Of a stretch of DNA of 31,923 nt, positions 10,983 to 22,810 are shown one piece after another. Every line of letters starts with the position of its first letter. Position 1 is the stretch's first letter. Under the pieces are notes generated by a model. That model was not told the DNA's origin and did not search any database. It was given only the letters and a program-made list of their open reading frames with translations. This stretch comes from Zancudomyces culisetae (taxonomy: Eukaryota; Kickxellomycota; Harpellomycetes; Harpellales; Legeriomycetaceae). Position numbers and translations under genes: made by a program. The stretch is taken from NCBI GenBank assembly GCA_001969505.1, contig LSSK01000087.1, positions 1 through 31,923 on the forward strand, in the 5' to 3' direction.

Positions 10983-11255
10983 ACCGGCAGTATTCTGTTG
11001 CAGTATCTTTGAAGACACCAGGGACAGGAGGCAAAGGTTTAATATATTGTACTCACTGGGTATATCAAAATGAAGGCTTTGTAGTATGTAAAATCACATA
11101 TTCAAACATTAGAGAAATATTAGTGTTATTGGTGGCTGTTTCGCGTCTATCAAATTAGCAAAATTAAAAAGCTAATAAAGGTTAATATTAGCGAACTAAA
11201 AAAAAAGAAAAAGAGGGAAAAATGTAGCAAGTGGAGAATGGATGTTGGATGTTAT

Positions 11256-12638
11256 CTAGAATTTGCTTTTTGAACGGAAAATAGCGTCTTCTTCCCAAAT
11301 AGTATTTCCAGTGCAAGCACAGATAAGTTTGTTATTTTCAAACAGACCTGAGCTCCGTGCTATGATTCCGGCCAAAACGGTTTTTTTTCTAGTAGACATC
11401 ACTTGATCTATTATTACAGATCGTCCTATCAATTCGTGGACGTTCCATCCCTGACATTCCAAAGAAGTCTTGCCTTTACCATCTTGACCCACATCTATAA
11501 GGATGTCCTTTTGGTATGGCGAGTCAGACCTATTAAAGATCTTTTTGAAGATTTCGGAAAAGTACCCACCACATGACTTTGGTACATTTGTTGTATCTCC
11601 ATTAGCGTGTATGTTCAGACTGTATTTTCCAGGAACTGCATCATTGAACGTAACATCCAGGTAACATTCATCCTCGCATATCTGTATAAATCTAACAAGC
11701 CCTGATGTCACACCACTAGACATTGGAACATCGACAGGGTATCTATCCAAAATACTCACTGCTGCTCCCAAACTAGCGCCTATTTGTACACAGAATTTTC
11801 AAGTTACGATTTTTGTTTTTCTAACGCGGAGGGTAATAACGGGATTGTGTGTAGTATTTCAAGTATAGTATTGGTGGTATGATTGAGATTTAAAGTATGT
11901 TTACCGTTGCTTAGCCCGGCTCCTCGTACTACAGCTGTTCTACCAGAGCTATGTAGCTTTTCAACTATAAGAGAGGGTCTTACTATGAGTGTAAATTTTT
12001 AGTGTGAAAATTATTGGTTAGTAGATAAGGTCAAAAAGTAGAACTGAGAGCGAATCTAGATATTAGTGACATCGAAACTTTACCCAAGCCTTCAATACAT
12101 ACTCTCTGATTTTCCAAATCGATTTCGAGATTTCTTATTCCTATTCGGTATCCACAGTGTTTATGTAACTTGGTTTGGTTACTATTAAAGAATATAAACG
12201 GAGAGAGAGAATATTTTTTTAAATTCAAGGAATGGGTAGCTTTTCCTGCAAGTTGTATATTTTTCAGCCCCTTTTAAATGAAAGTTGATAGCTTATAGAC
12301 AAAAGAATGTATTCAATACCAATTCTAATATCCTTTGTGTATTATTGCGTGTTGATACAATGGTTCATTTGAGAAGGGAAGAAATGGTAATTAATAAAAA
12401 GAGCAGCTACTGACACACACACACACACACACACAATATATATAATATAATATAATATATATACCTGAAACTTGTGATAGACACTCCTTCACGCTTTCAA
12501 CACAGCTTTGGCAGGTCATATCTACTGCATACTCGACCTATTCGTACCAGATATGATCTTTCTTGTAAATTGTATTTTATGGGTACAGCCTGTACAAAGA
12601 AAATGCGAATCGTATCTTACTTTTAGTTCTTCAGTCAT
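11256..12638 (-). CDS. CCS1: Copper chaperone for Cu/Zn superoxide dismutase
   Basis: Minus-strand exons, in order, are 12638-12621, 12537-12465, 12140-12084, 11982-11905 and 11779-11256, giving 249 residues in phase. Ccs1 delivers copper to Sod1 in cytosol and mitochondrial intermembrane space. Domain I is a short heavy-metal domain with MTCQSC at 13-18. Domain II resembles superoxide dismutase (GAAVSILDRYP, VRFIQI, IGRSVIID, GIIARSSGLFEN). Domain III keeps the Cys-x-Cys (CACTGNTIWEE) used in copper transfer. Most superoxide dismutase metal ligands are replaced (NIHANGD for HVHEFGD, GGYFSE for GPHFNP), so domain II probably serves only for docking to Sod1. The four introns are 83, 324, 101 and 125 bases and all end in TAG. 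The first exon is only six codons. The start is the sole ATG in phase. Confidence 0.93.
12413..12463. repeat. AC microsatellite followed by an AT tract inside CCS1 intron 2
   Basis: Eleven AC units (12413-12434) pass into an AATAT-rich run that reaches the donor side of CCS1 intron 2. This probably explains why that intron (324 bases) is the longest in the window. Confidence 0.85.
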
Positions 12639-13215
12639 TATGTCGCAAATTCAAAAAGAAGAATAGAACAAAGAAAAAGTAAAATGTTTGTGATTAGAGT
12701 TGATTAACTCGGTGCTCAAAAAAAAAACTGTTATTAGGTTATATGGAAGTGTAAAGAAACCAGCATTAGTAATCATTAACTGGAAATCTATTTACTTTTC
12801 CATGGTCTGAAAAAAAATTCATGCAGAATGAAATGAGTGGATGGGGCGAAAGTTTCTTGATCTGTGCAAAGAAAAGGAGTCAATGCAGAAAAGACGAAAT
12901 GCAAAAAGAACACAATAGAAAAGCGATACAGTAGTGCGGGCATATGATCAAAACTGAGATGAACTGAGTCCTACAGATTGTAAATGAACCACAAACTTTA
13001 TAAAGTGTAATAAAGAGCTACGTCTAGTTAGCTTGTATTATTTATAATCATACATTGGAAAATTTAGTCATAGTATTAGTCAATTCTAACAGGGCTAACA
13101 CCAAAAAGAAGTGTTTTAAAAAAAAATCTATACAACAAAGTTTACCCGCCTTCTAAATAACATGGAAGAATACAAGAGAAACGAACAGATAAAAAAAAGG
13201 TAACATGTTATAGTC
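12639..13215. other. CCS1 promoter and VPS54 3' region
   Basis: Both flanking genes lie on the minus strand, so this 577-base stretch holds the 3' untranslated region of VPS54 and the upstream region of CCS1. Short A runs are present. No further gene or RNA is visible. Confidence 0.5.
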
Positions 13216-15999
13216 TCAGGGGAAATAAGGACTGTTGTCTACAGAAGGGCTATGTGTAGTTTCCGAATCAATATCTATGTAGTCTATGCCTTGAACCTCG
13301 GGGTGGTAACCAGCTTCATATTCCAAATACTCATCATACAGTTGGTCAGAGAATGAAGGCAAAAAATCGGTAACCAGGTTAATGTTGTTTACAGTAATCT
13401 CCAACATATCGCTTAGGGTTGGAACACCAGGTAGATTCTCGAGTTCAAAGTTAATAAATCGCAAATCATTAATGATATTTAGTTTGCCTGCTGCAGTAGT
13501 TACCTGGATATCACCTTCAAAGCAGGACTGGAAGGTAGAGTCAAACTCGGTTATTATGGAGCGAAAAGTGGAAACGCAATCGCTGTATTTGAGGTATCGA
13601 AACAGAATTTTGTAGAGCCTTTTTAGCTCTTTGGTTATGCCGAGGGCAGTGGAGGAGGGAGAAGAGGAAAGGTGATCATAGTCGGTGTTGGAAAGAGCAG
13701 TTGCGTGGCTTTTTGCTCTTTCACTCATAATACTGAGAAGCTTTTTAAGCAGTTCTTCGCGGTGTGATATGTAATCAAATGTAATCAAGTCAAAGCTATC
13801 TGAAATAAGTTTTTTGTATGAGGGAGCAGCATTCGAAAGAATGATTTGGGCCAAGTTGATGACTTCCAAAGCAAAATCCAAGGCATTCGTCGCAAGAGAA
13901 ATATGTTTTGCTGAAATTACCTTTAATCCAGCTGAAGCAACAGCACCAGCGCCAAGAACAACCTGGCAAACTTTGCTGTTGAACTGCTTAAATATGATGG
14001 ATGTATCCGAAACAGCCTGTGTAAAGAGAAACGAGACATGCAATGCAATCTGCAGGTATTCATACACAATTTTGAGCAATGTGAGCGAGCTACCAACCAT
14101 CGAAAAGGTTGATTCTCCAATTTTCAGTTTGTTTAAGCTTGGTCTGTTCATCGGGCTTTTTTGTGGTGTTGGAGAAACTTTTGTTGTCACGCTTGTAAGA
14201 GGCAAATATTTTGCCGTGGTTTGGGCATTTTCAAGTTCTACAGAGTTTGCTTCACTACATGAAACTAGACTATCCAGTAACTCTTGATAGTCCTTTGGTG
14301 CATCCACATGGTTCCATTGTTCGTTTTCTACTATAACGTTTATTTGCCTGCTTTTTTCCACTAGATAGTTTCCCATATATATCTTGCCTACCTTTATCAT
14401 CTGCCCCTTGATGTTATTGCTCATTTTTCCCCGTAGCTTTTCCATCTTTTCCACGTAGTCCGTAGTCATTTCAAGAAGCGCTGTGAAAGACGCTAGTGGT
14501 AACCGGGATATTTGATCTCTTCGAAAATTCAGTAGCTTTGTAATCCGCATATCCCCCGCCTCCTGCGCAACATCACCCAGTTCTCTAATCGCTGATATGA
14601 GTTCAGGACTAGTAGTGACCATTTTGTTCTGCTCGTTCACTTTTGCCCCAAGGTTACTGATTTCTTGAATATATCCATTTACCAATACTAGCGCATGGCT
14701 TTGTTTTCCAAAAAGATATAAATAAGAATCCAACGTCATTGCTTTAACACATTGCGAAAGTTTTTGTTGAACCTCTGCATCGTTAAAATCAACACCGTTT
14801 CCTGACTTGGGAAAGCCCTCTGGGTAATAATCTTCTACAAGTGTTCCAATTGTATCCATAATTCTACTACAAAATTCGTTGATTCCCTGTGTGGCTATTC
14901 CTATCCGCTCCAGCCCGCACAAAAGCGACAATATACTGTTAAAGCTTATCTCTGCTCGCCCCTCACTTTCAACATACGTAACTAGCCCCTCCTCTAGCAT
15001 CGTTACCAATCCACTTAATCCTGTATCAGAAACAGACTCCATCGCCCTCTTTAACTGTTTAATTGTATACCCGTAAATGTTGCTCTTTGGCGAGATCGAA
15101 TTGCTCATCACTATTTTCTCAAGCTCCGATACAAGTAACAGTGCGTTTGCAGAATCGCCATTCATTACCATCTCTTCAATTACAGGCAGTGTATTAATGG
15201 TTTCCTCCACCACTTTTGCGTACTTTAGACACTCCAATACATTCGTTTTTCGTTTCACTAGCCCCATAACTGTTTTTTCCCGTTTTTTCTCTTTAGTCTC
15301 TTTATACTCTCGAACGTTCCCTAGTACCTTTTTAATCTCTGATACACACTCTTGCGTCTCAGCCTGCAGTTTTTGGAGCGTTGATAAAACTCCAAAAAAC
15401 GAACCTGATCTTTTCTCCACCTCTTTGTTGATTTCATTCTCCACTATATTAAGATACTTGCTTATTTTCTCTTGTTTTTCAACCTCTTTTTCGTCTTCTG
15501 CGTTAATCATGCCTTCAGCACCGATTTCTACTTTCCCAATCATCTCAAAAACTTTAGTAAATATCTCTGTATTCTCAAGATTAAAATCTGGCGAGAAAAA
15601 TATGTCCGGAATGGAATCTAGCCGTCCTGTATCAGTGCTTTCTTCCACTTTATTTACGTTATCATTAGCTAATGTTTGGTATTCTTTAAAGACTTCTTCG
15701 ATTTCTGCAATATATGTTTTGTACACACGGCTCTTGACTTTTTTAAATTTTGCTGGTGTTACTCCAGTTATGTCGCTTTTACTGATTCTTACTTTTGAAT
15801 CGTGTTTTTTAGAATTCTGTGTAAGTCCTGATATGGAATTGGCCTGAATAATCATCCAGTCCTCTACATCTGTAATTTCCCCCTCCTCACCCATACTAGT
15901 ATACCTAATTGGCTCGGAATCTTCAAAGTTCGCTACCTCTTGGGTAATTCCTGTCGAAAGTAGGCCTTCTACTAGATTGGGGGTATTTACGTTGTCCAT
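13216..15999 (-). CDS. VPS54: GARP/EARP tethering complex subunit Vps54
   Basis: Vps54 works with Vps51, Vps52 and Vps53 to tether endosome-derived vesicles at the trans-Golgi. The intronless frame encodes 927 residues, close to the 889 of yeast. The diagnostic part is the conserved C-terminal block at about 620-760: LKIGESTFSMVGSSLTLLKI, then FNSKVCQVVLGAGAV and SAGLKVISAKHISLA, the characteristic Vps54 signature. The N-terminal half is helical and charged (for example YKTYIAEIEEVFKEYQ), as expected for the rod regions of such tethers, after about 80 less-structured residues. The start is the first ATG of the frame. No neighbouring gene encodes another GARP subunit. The C-terminal tail is acidic and Tyr-rich. 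Confidence 0.9.
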   Translation of the reverse strand: MDNVNTPNLVEGLLSTGITQEVANFEDSEPIRYTSMGEEGEITDVEDWMIIQANSISGLTQNSKKHDSKVRISKSDITGVTPAKFKKVKSRVYKTYIAEIEEVFKEYQTLANDNVNKVEESTDTGRLDSIPDIFFSPDFNLENTEIFTKVFEMIGKVEIGAEGMINAEDEKEVEKQEKISKYLNIVENEINKEVEKRSGSFFGVLSTLQKLQAETQECVSEIKKVLGNVREYKETKEKKREKTVMGLVKRKTNVLECLKYAKVVEETINTLPVIEEMVMNGDSANALLLVSELEKIVMSNSISPKSNIYGYTIKQLKRAMESVSDTGLSGLVTMLEEGLVTYVESEGRAEISFNSILSLLCGLERIGIATQGINEFCSRIMDTIGTLVEDYYPEGFPKSGNGVDFNDAEVQQKLSQCVKAMTLDSYLYLFGKQSHALVLVNGYIQEISNLGAKVNEQNKMVTTSPELISAIRELGDVAQEAGDMRITKLLNFRRDQISRLPLASFTALLEMTTDYVEKMEKLRGKMSNNIKGQMIKVGKIYMGNYLVEKSRQINVIVENEQWNHVDAPKDYQELLDSLVSCSEANSVELENAQTTAKYLPLTSVTTKVSPTPQKSPMNRPSLNKLKIGESTFSMVGSSLTLLKIVYEYLQIALHVSFLFTQAVSDTSIIFKQFNSKVCQVVLGAGAVASAGLKVISAKHISLATNALDFALEVINLAQIILSNAAPSYKKLISDSFDLITFDYISHREELLKKLLSIMSERAKSHATALSNTDYDHLSSSPSSTALGITKELKRLYKILFRYLKYSDCVSTFRSIITEFDSTFQSCFEGDIQVTTAAGKLNIINDLRFINFELENLPGVPTLSDMLEITVNNINLVTDFLPSFSDQLYDEYLEYEAGYHPEVQGIDYIDIDSETTHSPSVDNSPYFP

Positions 16000-18900
16000 T
16001 GTTTTTTCCAGCTTTTATGATTTTTATATTGATGATATATTGTTATTGATGATTATCGACTCATTATTATATTCAGTAAAGAACCTTAGTGTTACATATC
16101 TATTTAGATTTGTATTTTTCTATTACTTTTGCCAATATATTCAAAAATTGGGACTGAAAAAAAACGCAGAAAATTAATTCGCCAGTTTATAGCTGCTACA
16201 AGAATCGCTTTGCTAAGGAAAGTGTCACAATTAATGTGCTTAGTTTGAGGTCGTTCATAAGTTCATAGAGAAACCCGTGGATTTCGTAGTTGGTTTTATG
16301 TTTGAATTCGCAATGGGTTTTATCACAAAAAGCCTCTCTGTATATGGAATCCAATTATCCTATAAATGTACTTTGAGAGTACGATGGAGAGGAGGGTGAA
16401 GGGGGGGTTATGTTGATGAAAACAATTTTTCGTTATTTATGACCATGATATAACAAATTACCATGGCATATACAACTTGAAATAGAAATAAAATTGTAAA
16501 AGTGTGTGATAATAGACTAAGGGTAATCTATAATACTAGAATGTCTAGAATTTACGGATAGTGCTAACTTTTAAATCTAACAAGCCAAAGACATCACGAA
16601 TATCTGAAAAAATACGTATAAATAAGCTGTGAAGTCCACAAACGAAGTCTCAACACAAGGTACTACCTCGAAATATAGTTATTTAGATCCAGCTGAATTT
16701 TGTGCAGCATCTTTTTTTTTTCCGTTTTATTAACTTGCTCAAATCCAACAACATGGGTGTATGACTAAATTTTTAGGTATTATATCATAAATACTTGACC
16801 AAATATAGAAATACAAATGTGCAGTTAGACTACAGTTATTTTGGCATACTTTTTTGGTTTCCTGCTCACTGAGTTTATATATATTCATATTTTACTCATG
16901 TTTGAGCAGTGATAAAAATTAAGGTGGTTGGTGACCAATAAAATAAATAGCATTGCAGAATAGCTCTTCAAATGTGTGTGTGTATATGTATATGTATGTA
17001 TGTATTCAATATCATAAAACTGTAAGTGGCTCATGTTATACTTTTTTCAGCATGTTTAAGGCAGGCAGTTTAGCCAAACTGTGTTATGGAACAGTAGGAT
17101 CTGTATCTAATATAACTGATTTTATTTGGCTAGTGGGTTTTTTTATGTGAGATTTCAAGGAAATCTTTGGTAATGAATGGATTACCGTTTTTGGTAATTC
17201 AAATTAATCTTTTGAGCAGGTGTCATTATTTGAAATCTTCTAATATTAATATATTAGTTTGGTTATAAATCGAGTTCGAATGTTGTCATAGCAAATAAGT
17301 TCAATTGGTAAGCCACTTTTGTACGAGAAATAGGAGGAGAGGGAGAAGAAAATATTATAAACAGACTGGATCAAGTACATTAGATTGGTTTGATGAAATA
17401 CGAGTGCTTGTTAATATGTAACCTCGTTCTGCCATCTATCAAGTACACTGAGTATACAATACCCATCCCTTGGTTAATAACACCTAAAATTGCGTAGAGC
17501 TTTTCGTTCATCCAATTGTGAATTGTTTTGTGGTCAATATCTAGTACGAATTATAGTTCCAGCGACCAAAAAATGAGTAAAAAATCAACTCAAAAGAAAA
17601 CCCTCTCCCCCCTGAAAATACTACTGGTTGGCTATGAACTAGTTAGCTGAAAATGTAAACACAGATACAAACCAAGTACAAACAATATCACACAGATAAA
17701 AAGAAAACCGTTGCTCCCAGTTGAAAGTGATTTTGTATACAAAACTGAGAAATGCAGCATGGGGTGATGAGGTTAAAGTGCCATTCTGCACAGCTAGGAT
17801 CTATTTTACAGATAGATAACTATTGGTGATTCGGTTTGCTGGGTCTGGTATTCTTGAATTTTTCTTTGTTAGGCTTAACATAATAAGCTTGTTGGAAAAC
17901 AATGGAATAAGAACTGCTAGTTTGAGCATTAACCAACCAACCAGAGAAAACGAACGAGGTAGGGGTAGTTAAGAGCATGAATTGTTGGAATAAACGACCT
18001 TGCGCTTGAGTTTATGTAACAGGTATTAACTTTTTTCTTTGCTGTAAGTGAGTTATAGCAATTCGCACAAGCTTTGCAAAATATAGTACTGGTGTTATTT
18101 ATTTTCTACTGTTTGACTGGGGTTTACTATAACTCATTCCAAAATAAGCTAATATTCTCGCTCATCCCATCCCATCCCATTCCATGCTACCCTAGCATTG
18201 TTTTGCTTTTTGCAATAGTGCCACCCAGAACCCACAATCAGTGGTGCTTGTTTTTTGGCTATTAGATATCCGGATTTTTATTTTTATATTTTTTTTGATA
18301 AGTTGAGTTCCAATACCAAAACCATGCAACAAAGCGATGTTCGAATTAAAAAATTTTTTTTTTCCCAATTTGTGACTTTTAGCATAGAGGTTTACAGACC
18401 AAGAAGAATAAATTTCGTGCAAGTGATAAAATCAACGATAATAAATAAAGGGTATATGATTTGTGTTTGCATTTTCCTCCAAATTTGCTTGGAATTTGTA
18501 AAGGCAAAATCAAAAAAATCGAAAATACAATACCGATTTTGAATCCACATTCAAAACCAAGACAAATGGGAAGCACATTTCACAAGTATAAACAAAAATC
18601 AACAGCAATTCCAACAAAAATAAGTGGATAGTTAAAATAATACACAAACAACATTAACAAAAAAAGAAAAGCAAAACAAACCAAATCGTAAAATAATTGG
18701 TGTCCTAGTAGAATTTGATTTGCCGTTCCATTTTGTTCTATTATTGTTTCCAGTGCCATCGGTTATTGACACTTTTCATCCCATACAACTTGTATAGCGA
18801 AAACATTGGGATATGGGAAAAAAAATCCAAACTCCTAATAGTGTTACTATATTAATCAATAAAGAGCTTGTAGATTTTATTATTAATAAAATTGTCAAAT

Positions 18901-19139
18901 ATTTTGAACCCTTTCTTTGAAAACATATTCTGTTACTGTTGTTGATTTTACACAAGGAGCCTACAACTCAAGGTAACTTAAATCAGCTATATTATATTCG
19001 TGTTTAGCGGACTACAAGCAATGCTATGATCATTCAAAACTCTCGAGATCCAATATTTTGCATGCAAAAGCTAAAAATAAAGCTAAACATTATTTGATAA
19101 TCCATAATCTGTAGGTATAAATAAGGAAAAATAAAAAAG
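16000..19139. other. 3.1-kb gene-poor divergent region between VPS54 and the septin gene
   Basis: This is the largest gap in the window and lies between two divergent genes, so both promoters must be here. I found scattered short frames (16953-17150 and 18255-18542 on +; 18192-18422 and 18379-18576 on -), a TG/TA-rich run near 16974-17008 and a CCCAT repeat at 18163-18185. A 32-codon frame at about 17051-17149 follows a polypyrimidine-CAG acceptor-like sequence but leads nowhere. No tRNA or known RNA motif was recognised. Confidence 0.45.
18163..18185. repeat. Short CCCAT tandem repeat
   Basis: Four to five copies of a five-base CATCC/CCCAT unit, the last one degenerate (CATTCC). Confidence 0.75.
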
Positions 19140-20673
19140 ATGAGTAGCAAAGGAGCCAAAGCAGTACCAGTAAGCTCGGCGAGACCTAGCAGCTTGCGCT
19201 ACAAAACAGAGAAGCGTGGTATCAGATATAACATCATGCTCGTTGGTAAGTTTAAAAATATTAACACGAGTCAAATTTAAATGATGTTAGAAATTCACTT
19301 TCTCCGAGAAATTAGCAGAACTGTTGAGTGCTTATGTGTACGAACAGGCATGCAAAGATTTCTTCCATGCAACGATTCATATCCATTTATATATAGTGTT
19401 TACTAAAACTTGGGATGGCTAAATTAACTTAACAAAAACCCATTGTAGGTGTTTCTGGACTCGGAAGACGCACATTTGTAAACACACTTTGTGAAAGAGA
19501 AGTAATTCCACCACCAGTAGCAGAAGATCCAGAAATGGCACACATGGTAGAACCAATGAAATTCAACAAGTATGAGACACAGATGATCGAAGATGGCACA
19601 AACATCTTTTTGACAACAGTTGATACACCGGGATATGGAGATGGAATCGACAACTACTCATGGTAAGTTTGAAAGCAAATAAAGTCCAAGAAAATTTGTT
19701 ATGGAAGTTTAAAAGAAGGAAAAAAGTAGAGTGAAATAATAAAGGTAGAGTGTTAAAAGTTATCAATATTTCATAAATATAGCTTCACCCAGCTGCAAGA
19801 ATACATTGAATCACAATTCGATGAGGTGTTGCTTGAGGAAAGCAGAATTAGACGTAACTCCAAGTACAAGGACAACAGAGTCCACGTACTTCTTTATTTC
19901 TTGACTCCAACAGGTCATGGATTGCGAGAGCTGGATATTGAGGCTATTAAGCGTCTCGGTCACTTTGTCAACATTATTTTGCTTATTGGGCGTGCCGATA
20001 CTTTTACAACAGACGAGATAGCACTGTTCAAACTGCAGGTTATGAAAGACGTTATGACTTATGAGCTCCCAATCTATAACTTTGGATGGGACGACGAATC
20101 TGATCCAGAAACCCTTGAAGAAAATCAGGAGATTCAAGCTATCGTTCCCTTCTCTATTGTAGGGTGTGACGAGGTTGTAGATGGTGACTATGGTTCCATT
20201 CGTGTACGAAGATACCCTTGGGGAACAGTTGAAAGTAAGATCTTGTTTATGTTTTATGTTTTTTATGGAAAATACTGAGAGAGCGGCTTGCCTTACACTA
20301 CACTGCAATACAATATACCAGTCCATCCCTCTTTATTTTTTGATCCTGATACTAACAGCATGATTCCCTATCCTATCATAATTTAGTTGATAACGACGAC
20401 ATGTCAGACTTTGGCTTACTTAGATACATACTACTCAACTCCCATATTTCAGACTTTATCGATTACACTAACAATGTCTTGTATGAAGAATACCGTACTC
20501 AAAAACTCAAGTAAGTCAAAATTACTTTTTTTTTTTGTAAAAAAACAAACTATCAGTTCACATTGTCTTAATAACAATTTGCCAATACTTAACTATCTTT
20601 TTTGTACCTCGATAATAGTGAAAATAAGGATGATGAGAGTGAGGAAGAGAAGGAGGAAGATGACGAAGAGTGA
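19140..20673 (+). CDS. CDC11: Septin, Cdc11-type, with degenerate GTPase motifs
   Basis: Exons 19140-19245, 19449-19662, 19783-20234, 20387-20510 and 20619-20673 close to 316 residues. Septins form rod-shaped heteromers and filaments at septa and cell cortex. Family evidence: a basic stretch before the G domain (TEKRGIRYNIMLVG), a G1 region GVSGLGRRT (36-44), DTPGYGD (94-100), ESRIRRN, the septin-unique LTPTGHGLRELDIE (147-160), and RRYPWG with LLRYILLNSHISDF and YEEYRTQKL near the end. The P-loop lysine is Arg (GLGRRT) and the usual AKAD is GRAD (176-179), which matches the non-hydrolysing Cdc11 group. The C terminus is a short acidic tail (about 300-316) instead of the coiled coil common in septins. 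The introns are 203, 120, 152 and 108 bases. Intron 3 contains a clear ACTAACA branch site. Confidence 0.92.
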
Positions 20674-20942
20674 TTTTAGCACTTTTGTTGTTGTTTCTAG
20701 TTAACTCTATCCTACTAATACCCGCGTTTCGTTTCCCGCTTTCCGTCTTTTATTTTTTTTTAATATAACTAGCTACTAAATTCCATATATTCTCCACTTT
20801 ATTTCACCAATGTGATTCAGAACTCTTGTTTGTTTTTTTAAAAAAAGGAAATTTGACTATTGCTATATTAACGTCTCTCAAAAAAGGACGGCCAAAAAAA
20901 GTTGTGCAAACGAGGAAAAAAAACAGCAGGAGGTGTCTTCAA

Positions 20943-22681
20943 CTACTTGTTTGCCCAAAAGTAACACTTGTAAAGCTCCTGCGTTTTTTCCTCTGTTTCC
21001 AACACCTTCTGAAAGGGAACTCTATCAAGGTTCCCGCTTTCTTTTATCCTGTCGGCCCATTCTTCCAGGTCCTGTTGTAGCGAACATTGAAAAACCTTGA
21101 GTAACTCGAATCCAGCAGCACACATCTGTTGCTCAAAGACTTCAACTTCTAGCTTATGTGTTTTTCTTAATGGAACTACAATCACAAACAAACCATCGTT
21201 TGCTGCCTTATTAGCATGTGGAGAGGCTTTTGAGACCAACAGGTGTTTTACCACTTTGGGTATAATTTTTGCATGTTCGAGCTCATACAGAACATCCGCA
21301 GCAATAATCAGATCAAAACTACGCGCATATCTCTCCAAATCAAAGTCTTGGTAGACACCATTATTATTACTGTTGTGCTCAATCTCACAAGCCTCAGATC
21401 CATAGACGTCCAGATAGTTGGCCCTAGGCGGTACAACAATATCAGAATCGCTATTTGTTTTTAATGCTAATTTGTTCAGAGTGAACCAATCGAATTTTTC
21501 AACCTTAACAGTACAATTACAGCTACAGATCTTGGAGTTAGAGATAGAAGCTGTGGAACTAGCATCAAACGTGCATCCTATGTTGTCGGTTAAACTTGCT
21601 TTTATCTTGTCAAGAAGTGCGGGGATAAAATCTGTTATCACTACGCTCTTATCTGTACTATAATTTTGATTCTTCCTAAACATGTTTTGTAGTGTATCAG
21701 CCAGCACCTTAGATAAAGTTGTGCCAACCAAGCCGGTCCCACTTCCCAGTTCCAGTATACTGTTATATTTACTAATATCGAAATCTTTTCGTGCTATTTT
21801 TCTATTTATACAATATTTTTAATGAAAAAAAAACCAGTCAAGAACTAAATAACGCAAAAACCCCCTAATTCCATTTAGGGCAGAATATTAAAAGGCTTTT
21901 TATACATATAACATTTACCTAGAAAGCAAAATCGACGAACCCCAGGTTTGCGAACCTAGATCGGCCTCATTAAAGCTGGGTTCATTTAGGATTATAGCAA
22001 ATTCCTCGCCTTTCTCGGTCCACATCTTAAAGCTTCTCTTTGTTGATCCGGATGCTATAATGTTTTTTATTGAATAAGATTATTTTCAATATGGTTTATA
22101 CGGGTGCCAAGCATGTATGCTTGAAAAAGTATTACACATTGATATACCATACTTTTTAGCTATGTGTGTAAACTGTGCAATATTCCAAACATAAGCCAAA
22201 AGGCAAAAAAGTTGTGGGATGCCTTGCATAATATAACATATATGCACATATATATACATTATATTCTTTTCTGTTTACCTCCTTTACCGCATAATTCCGA
22301 AATCAAAACCGTTATCGTGTCAATAGTTTCGTAGAGTGATTCAACCTCGGTTTGCCTAGTATTTTGGATATCACACAAAAGCCTTTTCATTGCGATCTGC
22401 ATCCAATTAACACACTTTTTCCTACCATTTTCGCTATCGACTACCCAAAAATCCTTAAATTCCACTACAGGTTTATTTTTACCATAACTTTTACAAAATT
22501 GATCCTCATTTGCACATAACCGAGTATCATGACTATTATCGGGTTTTACGTTTTCTATCCCTCTGAGCTTTGTTAGCTCGAGTTGCACCTTTTCGATAAC
22601 CGCTTTTATTTCATACAGATTCTTGGGATTTTCGATAACATCGATCACAATTTTATTTTCTGAACTCATTTTTCCCTTCAC
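20943..22681 (-). CDS. EFM2: Seven-beta-strand protein lysine methyltransferase, EFM2-like (Methyltransf_16)
   Basis: Minus-strand exons are 22681-22279, 22054-21919 and 21801-20943, joining in phase to 465 residues. The gene looks like two separate frames until spliced. Evidence: NEPSFNEADLGSQTWGSS (158-175), a pre-domain block typical of the Efm2/METTL21 group; motif I ILELGSGTG (195-203) for S-adenosylmethionine binding; FDLIIAADVLYE (342-353), the acidic post-strand motif; and a C-terminal FELLKVFQCSL with LYKCYFWANK. The N-terminal 130 residues are specific and less conserved. Efm2 methylates translation elongation factors in yeast, but the substrate here is not shown by sequence. A second Met four residues downstream (22669) is an alternative start. 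Introns are 224 bases (GTAAAC...ATAG) and 117 bases (GTAAAT...ATAG). The 3' end converges on the septin gene, 269 bases away. Confidence 0.82.
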
Positions 22682-22810
22682 AGTATATTCCCATCTTTCT
22701 ACCTAATCTTAGAGCAGTAAACAGTCTAGATATATATCCTGCGGCAACAAAGAGGCAGAGTTAAGTTGGTATGTAGTCCGGATATGATGGATACAAAGCC
22801 AAAATCAAAA

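Noticed and set aside
15077-15847. 256-codon plus-strand frame inside VPS54
   Set aside because: It is a Ser/Thr/Phe-rich shadow of the helical, Glu/Lys-rich sense protein.
17574-17651. Short ATG frame resembling the start of a small GTPase (KILLVG)
   Set aside because: Only about 25 codons, then a stop; no P-loop or downstream exon found.
18192-18576. Overlapping frames on both strands, 65-95 codons
   Set aside because: AT-rich composition predicts many such frames by chance; translations are Lys/Ile/Phe-rich with no motifs.
19811-20326. 171-codon minus-strand frame over septin exon 3
   Set aside because: The opposite strand encodes the conserved septin G domain; the antisense product shows no family features.
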